Shown: positions 32,520 to 43,062 of the stretch, one piece after another | How positions within the stretch are numbered: the first letter of the stretch is position 1 | How the letters are laid out: the number at the start of each line of letters is the position of its first letter | Source of the DNA: Gracilaria vermiculophylla | Taxonomy: Eukaryota; Rhodophyta; Florideophyceae; Gracilariales; Gracilariaceae | Assembly (NCBI GenBank): GCA_019155205.2 | Contig: JAHNZQ020000308.1 | Span: forward strand, 5,435,312 to 5,499,311 | Direction of reading: 5' to 3' | DNA length: 64,000 bases | Notes under the pieces: model-generated | What the model was told of the DNA's origin: nothing | What the model saw: the letters and a program-made list of their open reading frames with translations, nothing else | Database searches by the model: none | Position numbers and translations under genes: made by a program

Positions 32520-33418
32520 TGTCTGTGGTATGTAGTTCTCATATACTCTGCGAGAAGTGCAGGCAGCATTTTATGTGGACCATTTATATGCAGATATGTA
32601 TATATATATACATAATTGAAATCGACCAGAAAAACGCTAAAAATTACAATTGTCATACTTTGGGGAGTTTGTGCTTTTGAAGAAATGCTACATACCTTGT
32701 GATTGTTGTTTTCTGTCATTATATTTGTTCTACGTTATGAAAGTATTATGCGGTTTGTTATGAGACACTATGCCTCGAGATTTGCTAGCTTTTGATACTG
32801 TAAATCTAAACGCATAATTGCTCTTGCGAGAAGAACAGAGAGCTTGGGTTGCTTTTTATTCACGTGGCATCTAATCTGTTCAGAGGGCTACGATGAACAT
32901 GGGACTTCAAGAATACGTGCTTCACAATCTCTGGACGAAACGAAGCACTTCTGGTTCGTGTTCTGTATATTTGTAATCAGAGTGCGGGGAATGCAAAAAT
33001 TTACGTGAGAAAAACAAAGCAGAATTGATAACAGAAGCGGACGTTTTCGTGCGATGTCGAATGAATGTAGCATCCAAACATGAAATAGAAAAGAGAAATA
33101 ATGTTGACCAACGCTTCAAACTCAAACAGAAAAAGACAGTGAAGAATTACTCGCAAACATCTAAAGATCATTGACAGACGAAGTACAGAAGTTTTTTTTA
33201 GTCTCCCAAAGAAATTCGCTTCATGCACCCCGTTCTGTATATAGTAGAATGCATTTGGTAAAAAACAAAAGCAACTGTGATGGTTTGAATATCATAGGGG
33301 CGGATTTTAAGCAACAGCTGAGCCACACATTTCGATGATCGATTAACACGGAAGCCCAGCAGTTGATTGCGGTGCGCCCTTCATGCAGATCCTAAGTATA
33401 GATTTCAAGTACAGCAGT
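32520..33418. other. AT-rich intergenic, nothing recognised
   Basis: Short overlapping frames only. A TA-rich run (ATATATATATACATA) lies at about 32597. Confidence 0.3.
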
Positions 33419-33766
33419 CTACTCATTCTGGTCAATAGCCTTAAACCTGAACCTTGGATGAGAGCGAACAAAGCCGGCGTGGTTTCCAATTCCAGAGACA
33501 CGTCGAATAATTTGGGAAGGCGTTCCCGCAGAAGGCGTTCCCGCAACCGTCATGGTAGCGCCTTCCTCACAAGCGCCTCTGCAGCCACTACGGCATCTGA
33601 ACGAAAACAGGCCACATTCATTGATGACGCGACAGATTCTTCTGCATTGGCGGGGCGAAAGCTGCAACGTGCCGGACTGATGAACTGGACCGTCGACGAG
33701 CGACTCTGTCAAAGCGACGGAGATCAGCGTGAGCGAAAGAAGCGTGAGGAAGACGGTCTTGCTCAT
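33419..33766 (-). CDS. Small secreted Cys-rich protein
   Basis: 115 residues and no recognised family. A strong signal peptide (MSKTVFLTLLSLTLISVALT) is followed by a compact six-Cys region around residues 40-68 with spacing C-x3-C-x6-C-x6-C-x3-C-x3-C. It then has a basic, Cys-free tail ending RFRFKAIDQNE. A clear TATA box lies about 130 bp upstream. Six closely spaced Cys in a small secreted protein suggest a disulfide-stabilised extracellular peptide, such as a defence or signalling peptide; the spacing does not let me assign it to a named fold. The antisense frame 33383-33904 is longer but lacks any signal or domain, so I prefer this one. Confidence 0.6.
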   Translation of the reverse strand: MSKTVFLTLLSLTLISVALTESLVDGPVHQSGTLQLSPRQCRRICRVINECGLFSFRCRSGCRGACEEGATMTVAGTPSAGTPSQIIRRVSGIGNHAGFVRSHPRFRFKAIDQNE

Positions 33767-33895
33767 GGTGTGTGTTTTTTAGAAAAACAATCGGCGTGGA
33801 CCAGACGGCGCGAATCCACAAAGTGTGACGAACTTGTCGATGATGGGATGCTGCGGCGAGATGGGGTGGCCGCACATTCTAGCATCCCCAAAAGC

Positions 33896-33903
33896 CTTTT
33901 ATA
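33896..33903 (-). promoter_or_regulatory. TATA box of the small Cys-rich gene
   Basis: TATAAAAG on the minus strand, in the context CTCTATAAAAGGC, about 130 bp before the ATG at 33766. Confidence 0.6.
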
Positions 33904-34676
33904 GAGGCTCGAGGCGCAGTGGTGGGATCTCAGAGTTGGTGTAATTCGGATCATAAAGATCGGGAAAAGACGGGGTAAGAAAGTAGCAGAATAGTTGGAT
34001 GCGCGTGCATGAGGGTTGGTATGAGGTTCAATGGGCGACTGTTCATCGTTGTGGGCGGCGCTTCAATCGGAGCTCGAGATTCTGGCCGCGATATTCTCGG
34101 ACGATTGCATCGGCTTGTGGACATGATGCAAAGAAAGCAAAAAAGGATTGAAAGCGTATCAGGCAGCTGAGGATGAGCGGTCTTGGTGGTATCGGATGAT
34201 GTGGTTGGAATGAGGCTTGGGTTGGACGGAGGGGGGGGGGTGTGGGTGGGTGAGAGTCTCACCTGCACGTTCAAGTCCGACGTTGCATTGCAGTTATCGG
34301 TCTCATGTCTCGTGTCATGGTGAGACTGGCAACTGCAATGCAAATGAGCTGATGACGAAGACACGAAGGGGGCGGTGCGAGGGGCGAGCTGCCGGCGAAG
34401 TCGCAAGAAGTGCTCGGCGGGCGCTTGCTGCCGCGCCGTTCAGGTCAACGTAGCGCCGACGCTGTGCGAAATTGCTGCCGGGCAGCGCGTGCACGTTAAT
34501 GACAAATTTTTTCAATGGGGCCGAACATCGGTTTTAAAATTTCAAACATTCCACGTTTGCTTCGCCACACATGTGACGAGCGACAGCTGGGCCATCCAGC
34601 GCAGCGTGGAGCGCAGCCCATTGGCGTCGCTTACATAATGAGCAACAACACGCAGCCGCCAACCGACTTCTCCACC
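33904..34676. other. Intergenic with a hairpin
   Basis: No supported gene; frames on both strands are short and overlap. It holds a G-run near 34228-34237 and the inverted repeat annotated at 34283-34343. Confidence 0.35.
34283..34343. repeat. 61-bp inverted repeat (strong hairpin)
   Basis: TTGCATTGCAGTT plus GTCTCA on the left are mirrored by TGAGAC plus AACTGCAATGCAA on the right, with 4-nt internal gaps and a 15-nt loop. It could be a small transposon relic or a hairpin RNA. Confidence 0.75.
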
Positions 34677-34746
34677 CGCCGCCACCGCCATCCGTCGCCA
34701 TCCGCCGCCATCCGACGCCGTCCGCCGCCTTCCGCCGCCTTCCGTC
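34677..34746 (+). repeat. GC-rich degenerate tandem repeat
   Basis: Repeated CCGCCGCCATCCG / CCGCCGCCTTCCG units just upstream of the LURP-like gene. The overlapping open frames are produced by the repeat. Confidence 0.65.
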
Positions 34747-34788
34747 CCCGCCCCCAGGCGCGCCCGTTGTTAACGCCAAAGCGCCAAG

Positions 34789-35367
34789 ATGATGCTCACG
34801 GAGACTCTTCGCCATGCGCTTCCTTCCCTTCCCTCCCGCCATTCCAGGCAGGGCGCCACCTACCCTCAAAAGTTCAATCGCGTCATGCACTTTGATATAG
34901 TCCGCAACAAGCGCCACCACACCAAACAGCTGCTGCAAATACTTCGGGCCGACACCGCCCAGGTGTTGTACACCGTTCACAAAACGCCGGGCGGGGTCAA
35001 GTTGGTGTCGACCGCCACCAACGCCACCCTGTTCCGAGCCACCATCAACAAGACGTTCAAGACAGTCAGAATACACGCCGCGCACGACGACAGCGCGTTG
35101 TTCACCACCCGCCAGCACGGGTCGCTCTTCAGCATCACCGACGTCTTTCACGGCGAAATGAACGAAGAAAGCGCCCCCGACATCCAGCTGTGCGCAGGCT
35201 CCGACTACACCCTGACCGAGGTGAACGGCGGCAGGACTTTGGCCGTCGTTGAGAGGGAGCTTCGTTGGACGCAATTCACCCACCACTCCGTGTACGTGGA
35301 CGTGGGCTTGAACGCCCCGCTTTACCTTTTGCTCGTTGTCACAATCAATCTTCTCACTGATGTGTGA
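34789..35367 (+). CDS. LURP-one/Tubby-C-like fold protein (tentative)
   Basis: 192 residues in one exon. An in-frame TAA lies 15 bp upstream, so the ATG at 34789 is the first possible start; Met33 (MHFDIVRNKRHH) is an alternative. From about residue 35 to the end the pattern of short beta strands resembles the LURP-one/phospholipid scramblase-like beta-barrel. A basic start comes first, then VLYTVHKTPGGVKL, LFTTRQHGSLFSITD and TLAVVERELRWTQF. The hydrophobic end APLYLLLVVTINLL fits the central helix of that fold. Such proteins are often membrane-associated; the function here is unknown. It lies tail to tail with the decayed Sel1-like gene. An AATAAA follows 74 bp after the stop. Confidence 0.55.
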   Translation: MMLTETLRHALPSLPSRHSRQGATYPQKFNRVMHFDIVRNKRHHTKQLLQILRADTAQVLYTVHKTPGGVKLVSTATNATLFRATINKTFKTVRIHAAHDDSALFTTRQHGSLFSITDVFHGEMNEESAPDIQLCAGSDYTLTEVNGGRTLAVVERELRWTQFTHHSVYVDVGLNAPLYLLLVVTINLLTDV

Positions 35368-35440
35368 AGATCCGCCTGGTCAGCTTACAACTTACTCAAT
35401 AACTCCCTAACTTGTTTTACAACAAAAATACACAAAAATC

Positions 35441-35446
35441 AATAAA
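35441..35446 (+). terminator. Polyadenylation signal of the LURP-like gene
   Basis: AATAAA, 74 bp downstream of the stop at 35367. Confidence 0.5.
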
Positions 35447-35649
35447 ACCTGCCGTTCACGATGTGCACCGCCTGCGATATGTAACTCCCGTGCCTGCCTT
35501 GCGTGCGCTGACGGCAGCCGACTTAGCCTGCGTACGTCATCATTGTCCTCGCAGCCGTCCGCCACTGTCCTCCAGAGCGCGGCACCCCGTTCCCTTTCCG
35601 AGGCACTCGAGTGCCCTTCTTCGGCAGCAGCAATTTGGCACGCACTGTC

Positions 35650-37200
35650 GTAGCGCACGGATCCCCACTCCCCTGCCTGGCGGTGTCCAGCATCACCTCC
35701 GCGCGCTACTCATTGCGAGCAAAGCCGCCAACACCATCCCACAGCACGGACGCAGCAGTCGCCAATGCCATCACCTGTTCCTCCACTCGGGCAGCGTTCT
35801 GCGTCAGCCGGATCAACACGTTCATCGCCTCCGCCGCGCGCTTGTCCTGCTCCACATGAAGAGAAACTACATTGAAGGCCGCCAGGTCCGAGCAACTTAC
35901 CGCCCGCCTCATGCATGCCGTCAAACTGTCCGCTTTGCCGTTGTACGGCTGGTCCAACCTACATCTTCGCGTCGAAAGCGGCAGCCGCACGAAATGATAG
36001 CTTGCCACATCATCAATTTTCCGAAACACACTCGCCGCACGTCTGCAATCTTGTTTGCCATCGCTAATTTCTCATTGCTACAACGCTCAGCGAAGCATTG
36101 CGACGGCCTTCTCGGCAGCGCCCGATGTGCTACCACAGCGCTGTCGTTTCCATATCGCAGCAGCAATGAACGCACAGCGTGCAAACCAAATGCTTCGTTC
36201 ATGCACAGGTTGTAGGCCATTTGCCGATGAGGCGGCACCCCCGCACTTCCAATCTACAGCAGACACACCAGCGCATAAAGCACTGCAGGATCTTCCGCTA
36301 GTTCATACTGCGCCCAGTAGAAGTCCAGCGCCATGATGTGGTCAGATGGCACATGGGAATGCCCGATCGTGTTCAGCCGAAGCAGGAACCACCGCACTGG
36401 TCCTTGGAAAGAGGAGGATTGTCGGTTGAAAATGCTCTCGTCTGCAGAGTACGCCTTCTTGAGTTCCATCAGTGAGTCTACATTGTAGTCCTGAGCGAGA
36501 GCATGTGTCAGAAGGCGAACCGCGCGGTCGGCGTCCTGCTCTTGTGCAAGATCGCCGTTTGTCAACACCCGGGCCAGCCCTATCTTTGCTTGTGCGAGAT
36601 CTTCAACCTGGCCTACGCATTCATACTACTTTACGGCGCACTTGGAACATGGCCTCCAGCAAAACGTTCCAGTAGTGAACGGCCACGCCAGACGACTCAT
36701 TCGCAAACCGCAGTTCGAGAGTCGGATGGCGCGCTTGTACATTGCAAGTGGGCGCCTCTCGTTGCCTTGGAGGAGAGGGTCACTGAGTAGTCTGCTGGCC
36801 ATGTTTTCCATGTGCGAAGCGTGACCACCAAGCTTGGCGGCACGTGTCATGAGCTGAACGCCTCAGCGAACGTCCCACCTTCCCACTACTCCGGTGCACA
36901 GCAGAACGCCGAGCGTGAAAAAGAGTTGAGAATGTTGGCAACAACGGATCGCTCGTTCCAGCAACGGAATCTCGCGGCGTTTTACACGGAGCGTTTGCAC
37001 AACGGCGAAAGTAGGCGGCAAGATGGTACATTGCAGCGGGGCTTTCGTGTTGGCATATAGCACATTCTAGCAGCTGGAGACCGCGGGGGATGTCCGCGGG
37101 ATATCGTCGGAGAGAACATGGGCGAGGCTGACCATGGCTCTGTGGTCATTGCTTTCTCGTATCATGCATTCAAGCCGGGTGATTTCGATCGTGCTTGACA
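35650..37200 (-). pseudogene. Sel1-like repeat protein, decayed paralogue
   Basis: Minus-strand fragments in shifting frames resemble the intact protein at 37778-39610. Near 37150 the sequence NDHRAMVSLAHVLSDDIPR matches NDPEAMVSLAELLFSEQPN of the intact gene, at the same place in the repeat series. Then IPLLERAIRCCQHS (about 36960) matches IPLLERSLRKEED. AMYKRAIRLSNC lies at about 36740 and DADRAVRLLTHALAQDYN at about 36520. Further pieces reach to about 35700. Many stops and frameshifts break it up. It probably arose by tandem duplication in the same orientation and then decayed. Confidence 0.7.
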
Positions 37201-37777
37201 GGTGCATTTTCGGAAAGCTGCGGATGCATGTGGAAGAAACGGGAGACTTAGTGTTCCAGTTTGATACAAGTTCGATCCAGATGGATCATTACACGCCGCG
37301 TGCGTGGAACACGGAAAGCGAGGTGCGAGCTGCACGCAACGCGCGATGGACACGGCTTGGCATGGGGCATAATGTTCTATATTGGTTGGAGCCGTCGGAA
37401 AGGCTCGACACTCTGGTGCTGAGCGGGCACAGCGCACTCGGGGGCTGGGGGGCAGCGACTATCAAGCATGCTTCAAAATCTGCGTACAATGAGCCTGTAC
37501 CGATGGCATCGGCGTCAAGAGCTTCCTCGCTATTCCATTATTAAGTACCGAACCCCGAGTCCGCGCCTTCAATGTACAAGTATCGCGGAAAGCCGCGACG
37601 CAGCACAGCGCAGCTGCACGGCGATTGCCGCGCGCCCTTGTAACCGCGGCTCCAAGCCCCGGGCGGTGGCCGTGGACGACGCGCTCTCACAACCGTCTCC
37701 GCCCGCTGCCGCCCCCCGCCAAGGGCGACAACAACTTTTCTCTATACAATGCACACAGTTCCCCTTATCGCATTACA

Positions 37778-39610
37778 CTAATCGCCGCATCGCACGGCCC
37801 GCGATGCCCACGCATTCCTTGCTCTCTCGCTCAGCATCCACCGCATCCTTGAAATCTCCTCCTCGTCCTGCGCAAACTCCTCCTCCACCGACTTCCACAG
37901 CTCCATGCTTCTCTGCATCGCTTCCTCCGTGTACTCTTCCGAGTCCACCAACGCGCTCGCTAGCAGCGCTCTCGCGCACGCATCGTCCGCCTCCTCCACG
38001 CAACTCTCAAGCAGCTGCATGGCACGTTTTCTATCCATCGGGATCCCCCCAACTCCGGTCCACAGAATGTATCCCAGATTCACCATCGCCACTACTCTCA
38101 ACCCGGTGTCCATCACTTCCTCCAGCAGTTTCACAACCTCTGCCTTTTTGTCACCTCCTTCGCACCCTTTTTCCAGAACAACGCTGGCCAAGTTTAGCAA
38201 GTTTGCCTCGTAGCAGTGCGTCGCCCGCTTCATCGTGTACGTCATCCGCTTCGGGTCTCCATCGAACGGCAATTGGATGCTGCTCATTCTCAGTGACAAA
38301 GGCAACCACGCAAACATAACCTGTGACTCATCGTCGCCCACGATCTCGCGGAAGATGCTTTCGGCTTGTTGCAGGCTTTCCTCCGACTGCGACTCGCTCA
38401 AAACAATCGCCTTGACGAACTTGGTGCCGTAAAAGCCAGCTGTCCCGGGTAGCTGCTCCATGAGCTTTTTCATGTCTTCGTCAGTTTCGCATTCGAAGCG
38501 CCGCGCTGCAATCTCCTCCGGCAGCTTTTCCGCATCCCGATCTCGCATCAGCGCCACAGCGCGCTGCGCATCCGCCTTCACATTTCTGGCACCGCTCCAC
38601 AGAATGCAGCACATGACGCGGAACGCCGCAATGTCCTTTGTGCGCGCATAATCCTCTCGACAAAACTGCAGCGCTCTGGGGTGGTCGGCGGGCTCGCTCT
38701 TGAAGCCCAGGAAAATGTCCAGCAGGGACACGCGCGCCGTATTCGAGTTGAACTCGATGAGCGACGTTTCCCACAGCTGTATGGCGCGCGGAAAGTTCTG
38801 CACCTGTTCGACGTCGCGGTATATCTTGGCCAGAGTGCAGATGAACGTGTCCGACCTCACTTGCTGAATGGCGTCTTCCATGAGGCGGACGGCGCGCTCT
38901 GGGTCGCGTTTTGATGGCGGAAGTTCGTCTCCGGCCAGCAGATATGCGAGGTTGCGCTTGGCCACCGGGAAGTTTCCGGCTTGGATGGACTTTTCAAACC
39001 ACCTTGCGGCTCGTTTGGCGCAAGCGGGGAGGTGATGGGTGCCCTCCCAGTAGCACATACCCAAGCGGTTCATCGCCTCGGCGTCGTTAGAAATGCGTAT
39101 GGCCTTCTTGAAGAGGTTGATGGCACGAGCGTTGTCCGTCTTGATGCCCTTCACGGTGAGCAAGTTGAACGCCAGGGCCTCCATGCACTTGGGGTCGTCG
39201 CCGAATCTCAGCGATCGCTCGCAGAGTTGTACGGCGAGCTTCGGGCGCGGCGTGCCACAGCGCACGTCGTTAACGGCGTCCGAAAGGTTGCGGAGTATGA
39301 TGGTGTCCTCCTCCTTTCTCAAGGAACGCTCGAGCAACGGAATGACCTGGCGGCGTTGCGCGGCGTCGTTGCTGTGGAGGTAGAACAAAGCGAGGTTGTT
39401 CATGGCGGTGGGGTCGTCATGCTGTTTGATGGCGCGCTGGAGCAACTGTATGGCGCGTGAAACATCACGAAGGTTGGGCTGTTCGGAGAAAAGAAGCTCG
39501 GCGAGACTGACCATGGCCTCGGGGTCGTTGTGTCGCTTGATGGCGAGCTCGTAGGCGCGGGCCTTGGCGTTTGGAGTGTCGACGCGCGACGGCATCCCCG
39601 CAGACGGCAT
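37778..39610 (-). CDS. Sel1-like/TPR-type repeat protein
   Basis: Intact single-exon gene of 610 residues with no signal peptide or membrane segment, so it is probably cytosolic or nuclear. From residue 15 to about 590 it consists of Sel1-like helical repeats of about 36 residues with the pattern A..L..L......D..RAI.L...A........AM. Examples are NDAEAMNRLGMCYWEG, DPERAVRLMEDAIQ and MVNLGYILWTGVGGIPMDRKRA. Such solenoids hold protein partners together; there is no catalytic domain. I chose the ATG of MPSAGMPSRVDTPNAKARAYEL; Met6 is an alternative. No TATA box is seen upstream, unlike the secreted genes. Its decayed paralogue lies downstream. Confidence 0.85.
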   Translation of the reverse strand: MPSAGMPSRVDTPNAKARAYELAIKRHNDPEAMVSLAELLFSEQPNLRDVSRAIQLLQRAIKQHDDPTAMNNLALFYLHSNDAAQRRQVIPLLERSLRKEEDTIILRNLSDAVNDVRCGTPRPKLAVQLCERSLRFGDDPKCMEALAFNLLTVKGIKTDNARAINLFKKAIRISNDAEAMNRLGMCYWEGTHHLPACAKRAARWFEKSIQAGNFPVAKRNLAYLLAGDELPPSKRDPERAVRLMEDAIQQVRSDTFICTLAKIYRDVEQVQNFPRAIQLWETSLIEFNSNTARVSLLDIFLGFKSEPADHPRALQFCREDYARTKDIAAFRVMCCILWSGARNVKADAQRAVALMRDRDAEKLPEEIAARRFECETDEDMKKLMEQLPGTAGFYGTKFVKAIVLSESQSEESLQQAESIFREIVGDDESQVMFAWLPLSLRMSSIQLPFDGDPKRMTYTMKRATHCYEANLLNLASVVLEKGCEGGDKKAEVVKLLEEVMDTGLRVVAMVNLGYILWTGVGGIPMDRKRAMQLLESCVEEADDACARALLASALVDSEEYTEEAMQRSMELWKSVEEEFAQDEEEISRMRWMLSERARNAWASRAVRCGD

Positions 39611-40770
39611 TGGTCATGGGAAGTGAGAGGGGGCAAGGGGTGGCGGAGGGCTCGTGAGGTTTGTGGGGGAGCAAGAAGCGCAGAGGGAGCTATGGGGGGT
39701 GAAGGCGATGCGAAAGGCGCTGCGGAAGGTACTGTGAAAGACGGCGAGCAAGGCATTGCGGCAGGCACTGCGGCAGGCACTGCATTAAGGCGCGGTGGAC
39801 GTGACAGCGAGGGCGCAACAGGGACTGCCCTCGCGCGTGGAAGCTGCGCTGTCCTGCGCCGCAGTGCCACACGTTGGCCACACTGTCCCATTTTAGCGTC
39901 CCCTCTTTACTGGCACCTTCATTGACAATGCTCCGCTGCAAAAGCGCTCTCCTGCGGCTTTGCCGCCTTGCCTTCCGCTGCGCGCTGCCTCGCCACCACC
40001 GCCTCCCCTATCTTGGCCCCATTTGCCTACCATGCACTTGCAACTCGCGCGAGGAGACTCCTACATTATAGCAATTTGTTGCCCTCAAGCAAAACCCGAT
40101 CAAAGGTTGCACTGTTTGATTCGGGCAGCGTCGCCCTCGAGGCCAACAGAGTGTGCTTCGGCTAGCTCCATGGCTCTGCGCGCAAATCCCGCCACCTAGC
40201 ACACAACCTATACAACTTACATTCGCTCCTGTTTGTCACACTTTTCTAAAATCCGAGAGTTACGCTATTCTTCCCTTCTGCAGCTTTTACAACTGCCCTT
40301 GCTCAACGACAGTGTCACGTCGATTTTTGCTGCCCCCGTGATGATCCCTGAGTCGGAAACAAGTTTGCGACGCTGTCTTAAAGCGACACAGAGCCATTAT
40401 CCTGAAGATAATCAGTATGTGTTAACGGGCCTCTCCAAAAGGATACCGATGGAGCTTTCGTGGTACTCTTCAACCCATTCCATTCCGTGACAGTTATGGA
40501 ACGTGTATGTAGTGCAATGAGAGAGAAAAAAGGCCAACGTTGCAACAGAGCACTTTGCATGTCGGAAATGAGCGCTGACATAGCGACGGAAGCGATCGCG
40601 TAATTAGGCCTGTGTCGGTTGTGCGCCAAAGGGCTCGAAGAGATAGGTATGGGGGCGTATTCATGAGCCCACAGAAGAGCAGAAGCGACCCGGTAAAAGG
40701 GCCATCGACCCAGTTGCCATTGACTAACATCCGTGCTTCATCTGATAACAATTGCTGAACATTCATCATT
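39611..40770. other. Intergenic, no gene recognised
   Basis: GC-rich up to about 40200, with short repeats of GCGGCAGGCACT near 39757-39783, then mixed. The frames on both strands overlap each other and the upstream region of the Sel1 gene and lack domain character. Confidence 0.35.
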
Positions 40771-41030
40771 ATGGCAGCTGCTAATAACGATGCGTCGATT
40801 AATCTGAAGCCAAGTAAGCCGGAAGCGTTCAGTGGCAATCATGATTTCTTGATTGTCAACACTTGGCTTTTCAAAGTTGATGAGTATTTCAAACTCGTCC
40901 TGCTCTCAAACCAAAATTTGATACTGAGTGACGAAAATTTAATATCATTTGCGACTAATTTGCTAACAGGCATGGCCGCAATTTGGCAGTAACCTTTTCC
41001 AGGGCTTAATTTGGCAGTCATTCGTGTGCC
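40771..41030 (+). pseudogene. Retrotransposon gag N-terminal fragment
   Basis: It begins MAAANNDASINLKPSKPEAF and continues with FSGNHDF..VNTWLFKVDEYF and LTGMAAIWQ, after which a stop falls where gypsy-type gag proteins have their conserved Trp. This is the typical start of a gypsy-like gag: a substrate phrase, then Trp-x-phi-x2-Val, then 'Gly-x-Ala-x-x-Trp'. Nothing else of the element is recognised. The Tc1-like element at 41149 lies 120 bp downstream and may have landed in it. Confidence 0.55.
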
Positions 41031-41148
41031 TTACAGTGCTCCAAATCTCCATACGACACTCACCTAAATTGACAATAAAGAGCCTTCTGTAAACATTACA
41101 TGCTTGAAACTTTGTCCAGTTCCTCTACAATTAGGCCCTTTCTACATA

Positions 41149-42426
41149 CAGTCTGTTAGGAAATCATAACACGTTGGTGTCAAAGTAAAAAAATGATGAT
41201 TTTGGTACTGTACGGCTACAAAATTGAGTTTCAAAATAAATTCAAGTCCAAAAACCGTTTCAAAAACATAACAACTTTATCAACTTGAAGTCTCTTTTGG
41301 TGACTCGGTACCTAGTATCCCACCTTTCTGCTGAATAACGCTAATAAAGCGTTTAGGCATTGAATTGATGTAGCCATGAATTGTCGGAACTGAAGTATTG
41401 TCCGGGCAATTCTTAATACAGTTTTTTAAATCAAAAACTGTGCTGAATTGCCTGCCATGGCCATAAACCATTCTTGATAATAGACCCCATAAATAATCAA
41501 TGGGGTTTCAGTCCGGTAAGCGCGCTGGCCACTCCATGACATGAATGCTTTTTTTTTGTATCCAGTCTGATACCAATTTAGATTTGTGTACTGGGGCGCT
41601 TTCTTGTTGAAAAACAACATTTTTCCGTTTACACAATATCCAAAAGGTAGCATGTAGTTATTGAAAACTTCCTGATAGCGTGCAGAGTCCATACTTGCAT
41701 CAAAAATAGCAATTTTTGTTTTCCACACTTTGATATACCGGCTTATACCATTACAGAACCGCCTCCAGAATGTCTTCTATAAAGTTCTGAACGTTCTTTT
41801 CTAAGATTATGCCAATAATACTTAAAACAATCTGGACCATCCAAGTTAAAATTTTTTTCATCATAAAATATTACCGTGTTCCATTGATCTTTCCAGTGCG
41901 CCATGTTTGCGCACCAAAAAAAGTCTTTTTTGCTTATGATGTTCTTTCAGAAAGAAAATTTTCCTCATCCTTTTATACTTGAACATATTTCTCTTATTAA
42001 TTTCCCTCCATATTTTTGATTTAGATACATTGAGATTTAAGTTTTTTGCAATATTCTTGTACAAAACTTTTTCTCGACACAGTTTGCGTTTAATACCGCG
42101 CTTATCTGCGAGACTGAGAAGATTGGGATGCCCTGTAGATTTCTTTTCTCCATAACTTGCTGGGTTTTTAAGAAACCGGAGAATTGTGGCAGGATGACGC
42201 TTTAAATGTCGGCCAATTTCGGCATATGATTTTCCGTTAGCTTTTAATTGTACAATTTCAAGCTGTTCGGAGCGCGAAAGAGGTGATCCTCGAGCCATAT
42301 TGATGGATGTTGATGATGTATTGGTTATGATCATGAAACGGTTTTTACTTATATGCTCTGCAAAAGACGCACCGCAGTATTACTTTGGCGCGTTGTTTAG
42401 GAGTGATATGATTTTGAAACGCACTT
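41149..42426 (-). mobile_element. Tc1/mariner element, copy 1
   Basis: 1278 bp bounded by TA dinucleotides (41147-41148 and 42427-42428). The left end reads CAGTCTGTTAGGAAATCATA and the right end TGATTTTGAAACGCACTT, so inverted ends are imperfect. Inside the left end CAAAAACCGTTTCAAAAACATA repeats the terminal sequence. The second copy at 58278-60837 has the same features and the same net length (1273 bp) once its nested insert is removed. Confidence 0.82.
41280..42298 (-). pseudogene. Tc1-like transposase, broken
   Basis: The start is MARGSPLSRSEQ at 42298, followed by a helix-turn-helix region (IVQLKANGKSYAEIGRHLKR, ATILRFL) as in Tc1 transposases. The catalytic part continues after a shift: DEKNFNLDGPDCFKYYWHN contains the first acidic block. 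The second, normally DNAPxH, reads NKKAPQYT, so the Asp is lost. The C-terminal part ends SMPKRFISVIQQKGG. It would bind the element ends and cut at TA, but this copy is dead. Confidence 0.8.
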
Positions 42427-42504
42427 TATGATTCTAGACTATTTCGAAATGGACCCAATTTTATATCCACTTGTCCCATGGATATATCTGGCGCCATTCC
42501 CAAC

Positions 42505-42509
42505 TTCCG
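42505..42509 (+). repeat. Target duplication left of solo LTR copy 2
   Basis: TTCCG, repeated exactly at 43063-43067 on the other side of the 553-bp LTR. It fixes both LTR ends. Confidence 0.75.
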
Positions 42510-43062
42510 TGTGGTACTGTCAGCCCTCCTGTCGAGGTAGTAAAGCACAACGTCCGTTAGGAGTTTTTGTTGACTCCAGAGGCGCGTATTCCTAAAGGTG
42601 GTCTCCGGTATCCGCTGTCGCGAGCCGGGGGAATTCTGAAAGGGATCCGCAAACACCAAGCGGAGAGGGAGGTTCACTGGGCGGACCATGCTCCTACAGG
42701 CACTGCTATGATGCGACCTGGGGATCGGCGGCTTAGAGCCTCCGTGAATAGACAAGAGACTCCAACCGGAAAATGTAGAAGGAGACTCAAGGGTGCTTGT
42801 CTTTACTTCCCCAGAGGTGGAGCTCAACCGGCAGAATAAATATCAGGCCGGGAGCCCGCCTCGCCAGGTCTCACTACTGTGCTAATTACCTGCATAAAAT
42901 ATCTAAAATAAATAATAAATTCTACCGTACCTCAAGGATACTGTAGCGCACGCGGGCGAGATTATGCACCACGTGGCCCAGCCACTAAATTACGAACCCT
43001 CCTTAGGAATATTATACCTTAAGGCCAAACCACCGAATTTCCGTAGGAGCCACTGTACAACA
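42510..43062. mobile_element. Solo LTR of the 554-bp family (copy 2)
   Basis: 553 bp, TGTGGTACTGTCAG..CACTGTACAACA, with a perfect 5-bp TTCCG duplication. It aligns over its full length with 11613-12166 and with the inverted copy 51755-52309. It carries an AT-rich AATAAATAATAAA stretch near 42906. The perfect duplication on both sides argues that it is a true solo LTR and not the end of the neighbouring element at 44-48 kb. Confidence 0.85.

Noticed and set aside
33383..33904. 173-codon plus-strand frame
   Set aside because: Antisense to the small secreted Cys-rich gene. It has no signal or domain, and the TATA box and signal peptide support the minus strand.
34515..35286. Frames 34515-34895 (+) and 34534-35286 (-), the latter 250 codons
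   Set aside because: They run through the GC-rich tandem repeat and oppose the LURP-like ORF. Their composition mirrors that gene and no domain is present.
37468..38319. 283-codon plus-strand frame
   Set aside because: Mostly antisense to the intact Sel1-like gene. Its Ser/Pro/Arg-rich composition is a shadow of it.
42510..43062. Copy 2 of the LTR family as the terminal LTR of chromovirus unit 1
   Set aside because: A perfect TTCCG duplication on both sides shows that it is a solo LTR with its own insertion site. There is no polypurine tract on the side facing unit 1.
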